A stretch of 7,717 bases of DNA from assembly GCA_030609345.1 (NCBI GenBank), contig JAUWCK010000044.1, forward strand, positions 1-7,717, in the 5' to 3' direction. Made by a program: the position numbers and the translations under genes. The notes beneath the pieces were generated by a model. The model did not search any database. It had not been told where the DNA came from and was given only the letters and a program-made list of their open reading frames with translations. Below, piece after piece: positions 1-5,490 of the stretch (positions within the stretch are counted from its first letter, which is position 1; each line of letters starts with the position of its first letter). The stretch comes from Methanosarcinales archaeon (GTDB lineage: Archaea > Halobacteriota > Methanosarcinia > Methanosarcinales > Methanogasteraceae).

Positions 1-1
1 T

Positions 2-163
2 CTTCTGGTCGCTGAAACTGTGCTCTATGAGCTGCACGGGCTCATCAGCAATGCCAAGCAGGTCATTAAAAAGCATGGTGAATGGAATATCCCCAATGAT
101 ATAAAACCACTATCTTTTTCAAGTGAGCGCACCCATCATAACAAACTATGCGGCTGGTCATGA
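2..163 (+). CDS. C-terminal end of an unidentified protein (partial, 5' end outside window)
   Basis: A frame is open from the left edge and ends at TGA 161-163, giving 53 codons with no in-frame Met, so any start lies upstream of the window. It begins LLVAETVLYELHGL and continues with an amphipathic, helix-like stretch (SNAKQVIKKHGEW) and then a polar tail (SSERTHHNKLCGWS). Codon choice over the first ~38 codons looks protein-like, the last dozen less so. I do not recognise the family. The stop overlaps the aspartate kinase start region: the frame ends 16 nt inside the kinase if that starts at ATG 148, or forms an ATGA overlap if it starts at ATG 160. This is consistent with an upstream gene transcribed in the same direction. 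The frame could also be open by chance, because another frame is open from 3 to about 104. Confidence 0.45.
   Translation, partial: LLVAETVLYELHGLISNAKQVIKKHGEWNIPNDIKPLSFSSERTHHNKLCGWS
98..106 (+). promoter_or_regulatory. TATA-like box upstream of aspartate kinase
   Basis: GATATAAAA resembles an archaeal TATA element. An archaeal start site about 25 nt downstream would fall near 127, leaving a leader of about 20 nt before ATG 148. No clear Shine-Dalgarno precedes that ATG. The box lies inside the possible upstream coding frame, so it may only reflect AT-rich composition. Confidence 0.25.
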
Positions 164-1545
164 AATTCGGAGGCGCCTCGATCGCAGATGGTGAGAAGAT
201 AAAATGGGTTGCTGAGTTGATAAACCGCCATCGAGACCATGAACTGGTCGTTGTGACCTCTGCGCTTAAGAATGTCACGGATCATCTGCTGGAACAGGCA
301 GATATGGTAACGGACGCGGGGGACATCGTGGCGGTTCGTGAACTGGTCGAGCATCTGCGAGGTATCCATTACAGGGCGGCGCATGTAGCAATCGACGACG
401 AGATCACCCTCAATCAGGTGCTGGGCGAACTGGACAGCCGCATCTGCGAACTGGAGCAGGTTTTGACCGGGATATGCTATCTCGGGGAGTTGACACCCCG
501 TTCCAGCGATTACATCTCTTCTTACGGGGAGTTGCTCTCAGCTCCGATCCTATCAGGAGCGCTCCGCTCGATCGGCATCTCTTCGACGCACCTTACAGGC
601 AGAGAGGCTGGGATCATAACCAACAGCGAATACGGGGCAGCAAAACCGCTTGAAGGCACCAATGAACGGATACGTGCGAGCTTGCTTCCGCTGATCCGCG
701 AGTGCGTGCCCGTGGTCACAGGCTTTATCGCAGAAGACGCATCCGGCATCCCGACAACGCTCGGGCGCGGCGGATCTGATTTCTCGGCATCGCTGATAGG
801 TGATGCGATCGATGCAGATGAGATCTGGTTCTGGAAGGAGGTGTCAGGGATCATGACAGCAGACCCGGAGATCGTGCCAGACGCGCGCAACATCCCGCTG
901 ATCTCATACATCGAGGTGATGGAACTCTCGTACTTTGGCGCAAAGGTGCTTCATCCGCGTGCGATCGAACCCGCGATCAGAAATGATCTCCCTGTGCGTG
1001 TGTTAAACACCTTCGATCCCGATTTTACAGGCACGCTTGTGGTGAAGGAGCAGGAGCAGGGCAGAGAGGTCGTGAAAGCGGTCACCGTCATCGAAAACAT
1101 CGCGCTGATAAACATCTCAGGAGCCGGCATGGTAGGCACCATCGGGGTTGCAGCACGCGTATTTGGCGCACTTGCAGATGCGGGCGTGAACATCGCCATG
1201 ATCAGTCAGGGATCGTCCGAGGCGAACATCTCGATCGTTGTCGAGGAGTCGCATCTGGACCTCGCTGTGAAAGCCATCAGGTCAGAGTTCAGAAACGGGG
1301 TGATACGCGAGTTGACAATGAACTCGGATGTCAGCGCAGTCGCGGTGGTCGGGGCAGGCATGGTCGGCATCCCTGGTATTGCGGCACGCGTCTTCACAGC
1401 GATGGGGAGCGCGGGCATCAATGTGATCATGATCAGTCAGGGCTCTTCAGAGCACAACATCTCGTTTGTGGTGCAAAGTAATGATGCGGAGAGGGCTGTG
1501 CGTGCGCTGCACAGTGAGTTCGGGCTTGGGCTGCCGAGATCGTGA
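148..1545 (+). CDS. lysC: Aspartate kinase (aspartokinase) with two ACT domains
   Basis: Phosphorylates L-aspartate with ATP to 4-phospho-aspartate, the first step towards aspartate semialdehyde and so Lys, Thr and Met; in many euryarchaea the semialdehyde also feeds an alternative route to 3-dehydroquinate. The 465-residue length fits archaeal enzymes. Residues ~3-300 form the amino-acid kinase fold: nucleotide-binding KFGGAS at 6-11 (usually KFGGTS), a LGELTPRSSDYISSYGE segment at 112-128, LGRGGSDFSAS at 205-215, EVSGIMTADP at 231-240 and ELSYFGAKVLHPRAIEPA at 259-276. ACT domains follow at ~315-378 and ~395-458, both with GAGMVG and MISQGSSE-NIS motifs, which suggests allosteric feedback by an end-product amino acid. 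ATG 148 is preferred over ATG 160 because RLVMKFGG supplies the first beta strand; ATG 160 would give an ATGA overlap with the upstream frame. The gene is convergent with ftsY. Confidence 0.96.
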   Translation: MRLVMKFGGASIADGEKIKWVAELINRHRDHELVVVTSALKNVTDHLLEQADMVTDAGDIVAVRELVEHLRGIHYRAAHVAIDDEITLNQVLGELDSRICELEQVLTGICYLGELTPRSSDYISSYGELLSAPILSGALRSIGISSTHLTGREAGIITNSEYGAAKPLEGTNERIRASLLPLIRECVPVVTGFIAEDASGIPTTLGRGGSDFSASLIGDAIDADEIWFWKEVSGIMTADPEIVPDARNIPLISYIEVMELSYFGAKVLHPRAIEPAIRNDLPVRVLNTFDPDFTGTLVVKEQEQGREVVKAVTVIENIALINISGAGMVGTIGVAARVFGALADAGVNIAMISQGSSEANISIVVEESHLDLAVKAIRSEFRNGVIRELTMNSDVSAVAVVGAGMVGIPGIAARVFTAMGSAGINVIMISQGSSEHNISFVVQSNDAERAVRALHSEFGLGLPRS

Positions 1546-1571
1546 AGGGCTAAATAGATGTGCGCCCCTTC
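1544..1571. terminator. Possible weak hairpin between convergent genes
   Basis: GAAGGG (1544-1549) can pair with CCCTTC (1566-1571) around a 16-nt loop, followed on the + strand by TTAAT and, further on, TTGTATTTCCT. It sits directly at the aspartate kinase stop codon in the 71-nt gap between the two convergent genes. The loop is long and there is no strong T run, so this is a weak candidate. A second small inverted repeat, CTGAT/ATCAG (1595-1599 and 1607-1611), lies just before the ftsY stop. Confidence 0.2.
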
Positions 1572-1616
1572 TTAATCGGCGGTTGTATTTCCTACTGATG
1601 TCATTTATCAGGGGGA

Positions 1617-2621
1617 TCACTCGAACAATTGATCCACGTACCAGCCCGCATCAAACTTCACGAGGTCCTCGTACTTCTGCCCGGTTCCCAGAAACAGTAT
1701 CGGCTTTCCTGTGATGTGCGCAATCGAGATCGCTGCGCCGCCCTTCGAGTCCATATCAACCTTTGTGAGGATGCTCCCCCCAATCGGGACTACCTTGTTA
1801 AACTCCCGCGCCCGCTCCACGGCGTCATTGCCTGCAACCGCCTCATCCACAAAGATCACGAGATCCGGTGGCGTCACACGGCAGATCTTCTCGAGTTGAT
1901 CCATCAGGTTCACGTTCGTGTGCATCCGCCCTGCCGTGTCCGCAAGCACCACGTCACGGTGCTGCGCTTTCGCATGTTGGACAGCGTCATAGACGACAGC
2001 GGCTGGATCGCCGCCCTGCTGGTGCTTGATCAGTTTTACACCGATTCTCTCGGCATGTTTCTCCATCTGCTCTGTTGCGCCCGCCCTGAACGTGTCTCCT
2101 GATGCGATCACAACAGAATACCCAGCCTCCTTCAATCTCGATGCGACTTTCGCTATCGTGGTCGTTTTCCCGGTGCCGTTCACCCCTGTGAACACGATGG
2201 TTACTGGCTTTGTGGCGTTTGCGATGAAATCATCAAGATCGAACATCTCCTTTGACATCACTCCGATAAGGGCGTTTCTAAGCGCAGTTTCAACGATATC
2301 CGAGGTATCCGCCCTGATTTTTTTATGAACGCCTACCAGTTCGTCTTTCACTGCATCGATGATGCTCTCGGCAACAGGAAGCGCAACATCGCTCTCGAGT
2401 AGCGCCATCTCAAGATCCCACAGCGGACCTTCAAGGTCGCTCTCATCGAGAATCAACTCCCGCTCAATGAGCAGGGTCTTCGCTCTCTTGGCGACCCCGA
2501 CCTTCTTCTTCTTATCCGTCTTCGGCGCTGCTTCCACGCCCGCATCCGCCGCCTTCCGATCGATCGTGCTGCTGACCGCCTCTTTGAATGAGTCGAGCTT
2601 ATCTTTTAATTTTTTAAACAT
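1617..2621 (-). CDS. ftsY: Signal recognition particle receptor FtsY (SRP GTPase)
   Basis: Membrane-associated GTPase that docks SRP54-bound ribosomes and hands nascent membrane and secreted proteins to the Sec translocon. The 334 residues comprise a short charged N-terminal segment (~1-45, very Lys-rich around 36-40), a helical N domain (~45-125) and a GTPase G domain. Visible SRP-GTPase motifs are the P-loop GVNGTGKTT (146-154), DTFRAGATEQ (176-185), DTAGRM (228-233), TKVD (286-289) and GTGQKYEDL (312-320). The short acidic/basic N-terminus is usual for archaeal FtsY, which lacks the long A domain of E. coli. The start ATG (2619-2621) overlaps the pfdA stop by one base (TGATG), and there is no strong Shine-Dalgarno, so coupling to pfdA translation is likely. 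It is the last gene of the minus-strand cluster. Confidence 0.97.
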   Translation of the reverse strand: MFKKLKDKLDSFKEAVSSTIDRKAADAGVEAAPKTDKKKKVGVAKRAKTLLIERELILDESDLEGPLWDLEMALLESDVALPVAESIIDAVKDELVGVHKKIRADTSDIVETALRNALIGVMSKEMFDLDDFIANATKPVTIVFTGVNGTGKTTTIAKVASRLKEAGYSVVIASGDTFRAGATEQMEKHAERIGVKLIKHQQGGDPAAVVYDAVQHAKAQHRDVVLADTAGRMHTNVNLMDQLEKICRVTPPDLVIFVDEAVAGNDAVERAREFNKVVPIGGSILTKVDMDSKGGAAISIAHITGKPILFLGTGQKYEDLVKFDAGWYVDQLFE

Positions 2622-3061
2622 CAGATATATGCCTGATCCGGCTGCCTTGCCTGCGCCTGTTTGGTAGCCTCTGTCTGGATCGCCTGAATCCTCTTTGCCA
2701 GATCGCCCATCGTCTGGTTCATCTGTTCAAGGATCTTTGCGAGCTTCTCCTTCCTGTCGACGAGACGCTCTTTTGCAGCGTCCGAAGACATCTCTGCCGA
2801 TACGTTCGCTCCGAGACTGATGATCGTGCGGGCGGGTTTGACCATTCTGGCATGTACGAACGAACCCGCACCGATTGGAACGAGCGACGCAACTTCGTCT
2901 TTGTCCTTGAGCATATCGATTGCGTTTACGGCACGCTCGCATTCGATGATGGATATCTGGATCGCTTCCATCTGCTCTGCAAGCATCTCGGCATGCGCCT
3001 GATGTTCATCATGCTGGGCTATCAATCGCTGTAGTTCATCGTTTGCAGGTTGTCCACTCAT
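2621..3061 (-). CDS. pfdA: Prefoldin alpha subunit
   Basis: Alpha subunit of the archaeal prefoldin (GimC) hexamer, a cytosolic chaperone that binds non-native proteins with coiled-coil tentacles and passes them to the thermosome. The 146 residues show two long heptad-rich helices (~5-45 and ~92-135) around a central segment with VPIGAGSFVHARM (61-73) and IISLGANVSAEMS (80-92), the beta-hairpin pair that forms the hexamer platform; alpha-type subunits carry two hairpins. Length is normal for the family. The start ATG (3059-3061) overlaps the rpl18a stop in an ATGA, and a GGAG lies about 11 nt upstream. The Gln/Ala-rich C-terminus runs directly into the ftsY start. The rpl18a-pfdA-ftsY order is common in archaea and supports the call. 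Confidence 0.95.
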   Translation of the reverse strand: MSGQPANDELQRLIAQHDEHQAHAEMLAEQMEAIQISIIECERAVNAIDMLKDKDEVASLVPIGAGSFVHARMVKPARTIISLGANVSAEMSSDAAKERLVDRKEKLAKILEQMNQTMGDLAKRIQAIQTEATKQAQARQPDQAYI

Positions 3062-3246
3062 GAGGACCCCGTCTCCGAAACGTCTGTTATATCGATAAAA
3101 TTCCGCTTCAGCCTGTGCTCGCTCCCGATGAGCGAATACACTTTCTCGATTGCGTTTTTCTGATTCTGGCTGCTTACCGTCTTGGTAAACCGCTCCCGGT
3201 TCGAACCGGCTTTGAATGTTCCGCTGACTGTGAACTCTTTTGCCAT
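3058..3246 (-). CDS. rpl18a: Large-subunit ribosomal protein LX (L18a / eL20 family)
   Basis: Small basic ribosomal protein of the archaeal 50S subunit, related to part of eukaryotic eL20/L18a. At 62 residues it is close to the family size. Recognisable features are the MAKEFTVSGTFKAG start, the basic RERFTKTV segment, a KNAIEKVYSLIGSEHRLKR helix region and the FIDITDV strand near the end. A GTGAT Shine-Dalgarno (3252-3256) sits 5 nt before the ATG, inside the end of the upstream DUF2124 gene. The stop overlaps the pfdA start (ATGA). In many archaea this gene follows eif6; here a DUF2124-type gene takes that position. Confidence 0.94.
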   Translation of the reverse strand: MAKEFTVSGTFKAGSNRERFTKTVSSQNQKNAIEKVYSLIGSEHRLKRNFIDITDVSETGSS

Positions 3247-3251
3247 GTTAT

Positions 3252-3256
3252 ATCAC
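3252..3256 (-). promoter_or_regulatory. Ribosome binding site of rpl18a
   Basis: GTGAT on the minus strand, complementary to the archaeal 16S rRNA 3' end (ATCAC), with 5 nt before the rpl18a ATG. It overlaps the DUF2124 stop codon, so ribosomes ending that gene pass directly onto this start. It fixes the rpl18a start. Confidence 0.7.
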
Positions 3257-3720
3257 TTCTCAAGAATCTTGACACTTGTGTGGGTATCGATCATATAATC
3301 AAAGTCGATCACATCGTACCATCCTGCCAGCTCAAAGATACTCATGAAGCAGACACCGATGGTCAACCCACCATCTCCAAGAATGCGACCGATCATCGAA
3401 TTCAGGGCATTGACATCGACGCTGATCTTTGGCATCGCAAGACCGCCGAGTATCACTGCCGTATCCGCGGCAGCATCTACATTCTCAGCCATCTGCATGC
3501 CGTGGCTCGTATGCACGATTCTCTTCGCATCGTTAAAGTCGAGGTTGGCGACAAACGCCATCTCCTTGCCCGCATCCCTGATCGGGTATGCAATCAGTTC
3601 TGCAAACGGGGCGCAGAACCCGGGAGTGCCGACAAACGTTATCCGCTTTGACTCTTTGGTGATATTCCGAAAGGCATTCAGGATGCCTCCGAGTCCTGAT
3701 GAGGTGCTGATCTCTTTCAT
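3253..3720 (-). CDS. DUF2124 family protein of unknown function
   Basis: A 155-residue soluble protein that I recognise, from memory of the family, as DUF2124, a group of archaeal proteins without an assigned function. The sequence looks like a Rossmann-type alpha/beta fold: a hydrophobic strand with glycines at RITFVGTPGFCAPFAELIAY (26-45), a second strand EMAFVANLDFNDAKRI (53-68), ADTAVILGGLAMPKI (85-99), and a glycine-rich turn GRILGDGGLTIGVCF (111-125) before an acidic end. No signal peptide or membrane segment is seen. The start ATG is well fixed: GTGAT stands 5 nt upstream and an in-frame stop lies at 3727-3729. It leads the rpl18a-pfdA-ftsY cluster with only 6 nt to rpl18a, which suggests a link to translation or protein biogenesis; that is inference from position only. 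Not eIF6, which often sits here. Confidence 0.82.
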   Translation of the reverse strand: MKEISTSSGLGGILNAFRNITKESKRITFVGTPGFCAPFAELIAYPIRDAGKEMAFVANLDFNDAKRIVHTSHGMQMAENVDAAADTAVILGGLAMPKISVDVNALNSMIGRILGDGGLTIGVCFMSIFELAGWYDVIDFDYMIDTHTSVKILEK

Positions 3721-3725
3721 TATGC

Positions 3726-3730
3726 ATCAC
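3726..3730 (-). promoter_or_regulatory. Ribosome binding site of the DUF2124 gene
   Basis: GTGAT on the minus strand, 5 nt before ATG 3718-3720. It has the same sequence and spacing as the rpl18a site, and overlaps the in-frame stop that rules out a longer protein. Confidence 0.65.
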
Positions 3731-3754
3731 AACCGCTATGGTTTCTGGCTACCA

Positions 3755-3770
3755 GTATAACAATCTTTCG
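3755..3770 (-). promoter_or_regulatory. Candidate promoter of the DUF2124-rpl18a-pfdA-ftsY cluster
   Basis: On the minus strand this reads CGAAAGATTGTTATAC: a purine-rich CGAAAG where a BRE would be expected, followed by a TATA-like TTGTTATAC. Transcription about 25 nt beyond the TATA centre would begin near 3732, giving a very short leader that still contains the GTGAT site. Placement fits, but the TATA match is imperfect. Confidence 0.4.
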
Positions 3771-3821
3771 ATGATGCCGGGCTGCCTGCATCGTCTCATC
3801 CGAAACCGGATCGGATATGGA

Positions 3822-4001
3822 TCATCCCTGCTTCTCGATATAGATCGCAGGTCTCCCTGGTTCCGCAAATCTCCGCTTACCCTGTGGATTGACATCGTCC
3901 CCTGCAGAATCAGCATCCATGACCGCAACTGCGCAGTTAAACGTCTTCCCGATGAAACCGGAGGATTCGGAGAGTACATCCAGTTCATCCACCGGATCGA
4001 T
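3822..4001 (-). pseudogene. Displaced/truncated copy of the leuS 3' end
   Basis: Bases 3834-4001 match the end of leuS (5503-5670) with 148/168 identities and no gaps by hand count. In the leuS frame it reads IDPVDELDVLSESSGFIGK and runs on without interruption through KRRFAEPGRPAIYIE to its own TGA (3822-3824), ending IEKQG. 49 of 56 compared residues equal those of LeuS. Homology stops abruptly at 4001, followed at once by DNA leading to the TPR gene stop at 4030; there is no Met start, and the frame opens only after a TAA a few codons into the TPR 3' end. It therefore looks like a non-translated remnant of the C-terminal tail of a leucyl-tRNA synthetase. It fills most of the stretch 3721-4029, where otherwise only the promoter-like site at 3755-3770 is seen. 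Confidence 0.85.
3834..4001 (-). repeat. Direct repeat, distal copy (leuS 3' end)
   Basis: 168-bp copy in the same orientation as 5503-5670, with 20 substitutions and no insertions or deletions. The two copies are offset by 1669 bp and bracket exactly one complete gene, the TPR protein. Confidence 0.9.
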
Positions 4002-4029
4002 ACTATCCCGCGGGGGATTCTTTTTTCGA

Positions 4030-5433
4030 TCACGATTGGGCGGTTTTTAACGATTCTAATGCCTGCATAATTCTTTCGCCTTTGTCTGGGAGTTGATCTT
4101 TCAGGTTCAATGCTGCGTTTAATTCCTGTATCGCTTCTTCCTTGCGATCTAATGTTGAGAGGAGGAAGCCGAGGTTGGCATGAGCTGACGCATGATCCGG
4201 ATTCGCCCTTGTCGCTTCTCTGTACTCTTCTTCTGCCTCATCATACCGTTTCAGATATTTTAACAGAACCCCGAGATTATAATGAGCTGACGCGTCATCT
4301 GGATCTACCCTTATCGCTTCTCTGTACTCGTTCTCTGCCTCATCATACCGTTTCAGATCGTATAACAGAACCCCAAGATTAGAATGCGCTGTTGCATAAT
4401 CTGGATCTACCCTTATCGCTTCTCTGTACTCTTTCTCTGCCTCATCATACCGTTTCAGATATTTTAACAGAACCCCGAAATTAGAATGAGCTGACGCATC
4501 ATCTGGATCTACCCTTATCGCTTCTCTGTACTCTTTCTCTGCCTCATCATACCGTTTCAGATCGTATAACAGAACCCCGAGATTAGAATGCGCTGTTGCA
4601 TAATCTGGTTTGCGAGCTATCGCCTCTTTCAATTGTTCAAGTTCTTCGTCTTGTCTTCCAGCCTTGTGATACCAAAACGCCAATCTTAACCGTTTCCCTG
4701 CCAACTCATTCGAACCGATCTCTCCAAGTGTCCTGACTGCTGTTTCGAAACTTTCTATCACCCGATTCACATCTCCACCAAACGTTTCCAACAATTCATC
4801 TGGGCTGTCAGAACCCATCGCATAGATCTGGCTATAAACAATCGAAACATCCGCAGGGTATTCTTTATCTCTAACTTTCTCCAGAATATAAGCAGTTATC
4901 ACCAGAAGAACGGCATAATAACCTACAGTACCTGCTTTAAATGTATTTTCTAACTCATCCATCGCGATATCAATCTTCTTCTCCTCGATTTTTCCGGCTT
5001 TGACCAATTCGTGGATCACACCAGGTGCTATTTCAATAAATCTCCTCTCCAAACCTTTGATATCGCTATAAATGGGTAATTTTGATCGCTCATTAACCTT
5101 CTCAACGATGTATGAATAGTTTGCATCGATCTCAGTCAGTAGACTGATCTGTTCAAGAACTTCTATTGCTTTTGGTGATGCAACAAATGGGCTGTGATAA
5201 CCAACCATTCCATTCTTTATCGATTTTTCAAGATGGACTTTGATTGCTCCGATATCAGTCATCAACGATTTAACGTCGGTTTGCAGATCGGTCAATGTGG
5301 TTGAAGCATCATTCTTCCATTGATCCAATCCCCCCTTCCAATGAGCAAATTTCCATATAATTCCAATTAGGACGATTAGTATTGGGATTACTATTGCCCA
5401 GATTTCCAAGCCGATTCCAAGAAGTGAACTCAT
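4030..5433 (-). CDS. Membrane-anchored tetratricopeptide repeat protein
   Basis: 467 residues. A single hydrophobic segment at ~8-28 (IWAIVIPILIVLIGIIWKF) should anchor the N-terminus in the membrane; a possible coiled coil follows (~42-72), then a mostly helical region of unrecognised type (~75-240) with a second, milder hydrophobic stretch near 170-184. A first TPR-like unit (~244-276) precedes four near-identical 34-residue TPRs (277-310, 311-344, 345-378, 379-412) and a diverged one (413-446). TPRs normally bind partner proteins; the partner is unknown. No catalytic motif is visible. ATG 5433 is chosen; a TTG one codon upstream is possible, with GTGAT (5446-5450) 9 nt before it. The gene looks AT-richer than its neighbours (4861-4920 has 20/60 G+C, against 34/60 at 6061-6120 in leuS) and lies between two copies of the leuS 3' end, both suggestive of acquisition. 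Confidence 0.9.
   Translation of the reverse strand: MSSLLGIGLEIWAIVIPILIVLIGIIWKFAHWKGGLDQWKNDASTTLTDLQTDVKSLMTDIGAIKVHLEKSIKNGMVGYHSPFVASPKAIEVLEQISLLTEIDANYSYIVEKVNERSKLPIYSDIKGLERRFIEIAPGVIHELVKAGKIEEKKIDIAMDELENTFKAGTVGYYAVLLVITAYILEKVRDKEYPADVSIVYSQIYAMGSDSPDELLETFGGDVNRVIESFETAVRTLGEIGSNELAGKRLRLAFWYHKAGRQDEELEQLKEAIARKPDYATAHSNLGVLLYDLKRYDEAEKEYREAIRVDPDDASAHSNFGVLLKYLKRYDEAEKEYREAIRVDPDYATAHSNLGVLLYDLKRYDEAENEYREAIRVDPDDASAHYNLGVLLKYLKRYDEAEEEYREATRANPDHASAHANLGFLLSTLDRKEEAIQELNAALNLKDQLPDKGERIMQALESLKTAQS
4198..4605 (-). repeat. Four tandem 102-bp TPR units forming two 204-bp super-units
   Basis: Units at 4504-4605, 4402-4503, 4300-4401 and 4198-4299 each code for 34 residues. They alternate in type: units 1 and 3 carry DYATAH and LLYDLKRYDEAE, units 2 and 4 carry DDASAH and LLKYLKRYDEAE. 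By hand count units 1 and 3 differ at 2/102 bases, units 2 and 4 at 10/102, and units 1 and 2 at 8/102, so a 2-TPR block appears to have been duplicated recently. Confidence 0.92.
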
Positions 5434-5451
5434 CAAAGTACCGTCATCACG

Positions 5452-5462
5452 ATATTATTTAA
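5452..5462 (-). promoter_or_regulatory. Candidate promoter of the TPR gene
   Basis: TTAAATAATAT on the minus strand, centred about 24 nt before ATG 5433, so a transcript could begin at or next to the start codon (leaderless). A second TATA-like GGTAAATACTC lies just upstream (about 5464-5474) and would give a leader of several bases. The 57-nt gap after leuS is AT-rich, and it holds both boxes and a GTGAT at 5446-5450. Confidence 0.4.
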
Positions 5463-5490
5463 GAGTATTTACCCGTTCGAGTTAGTTGAA

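Noticed and set aside
522..911. Open frame on the minus strand opposite aspartate kinase
   Set aside because: Antisense shadow; the + strand frame carries all kinase motifs over the same bases.
3253..3720. Translation initiation factor eIF6, which often precedes rpl18a-pfdA-ftsY
   Set aside because: The protein is 155 residues, shorter than the ~220 of eIF6, and lacks its repeated glycine/asparagine-rich strands; the GTPGFCAPFAELIAY pattern fits DUF2124.
3731..3821. Possible tRNA, small RNA or attachment site between the DUF2124 gene and the leuS fragment
   Set aside because: No cloverleaf or T-loop motif could be drawn, and I found no repeat of this stretch beside leuS at 5437-5490.
4005..4026. 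Hairpin ATCCC-GCGG-GGGAT followed by a T-run (4021-4026), resembling a + strand terminator
   Set aside because: No + strand gene ends here. It lies at the junction between the TPR gene and the leuS fragment and may be a by-product of that join; the stem is only 5 bp.
3749..4033. A 94-codon minus-strand frame starting at GTG 4033 in a GTGA overlap with the TPR stop
   Set aside because: It runs in a different frame from the leuS homology over the same DNA; the homologous frame explains the sequence, and the product (Arg/Ser-rich, low complexity) looks like a shadow.
4198..4605. Tandem repeats as a possible CRISPR or satellite array
   Set aside because: The period is exactly 102 bp without unique spacers and every unit encodes a 34-residue TPR in frame.
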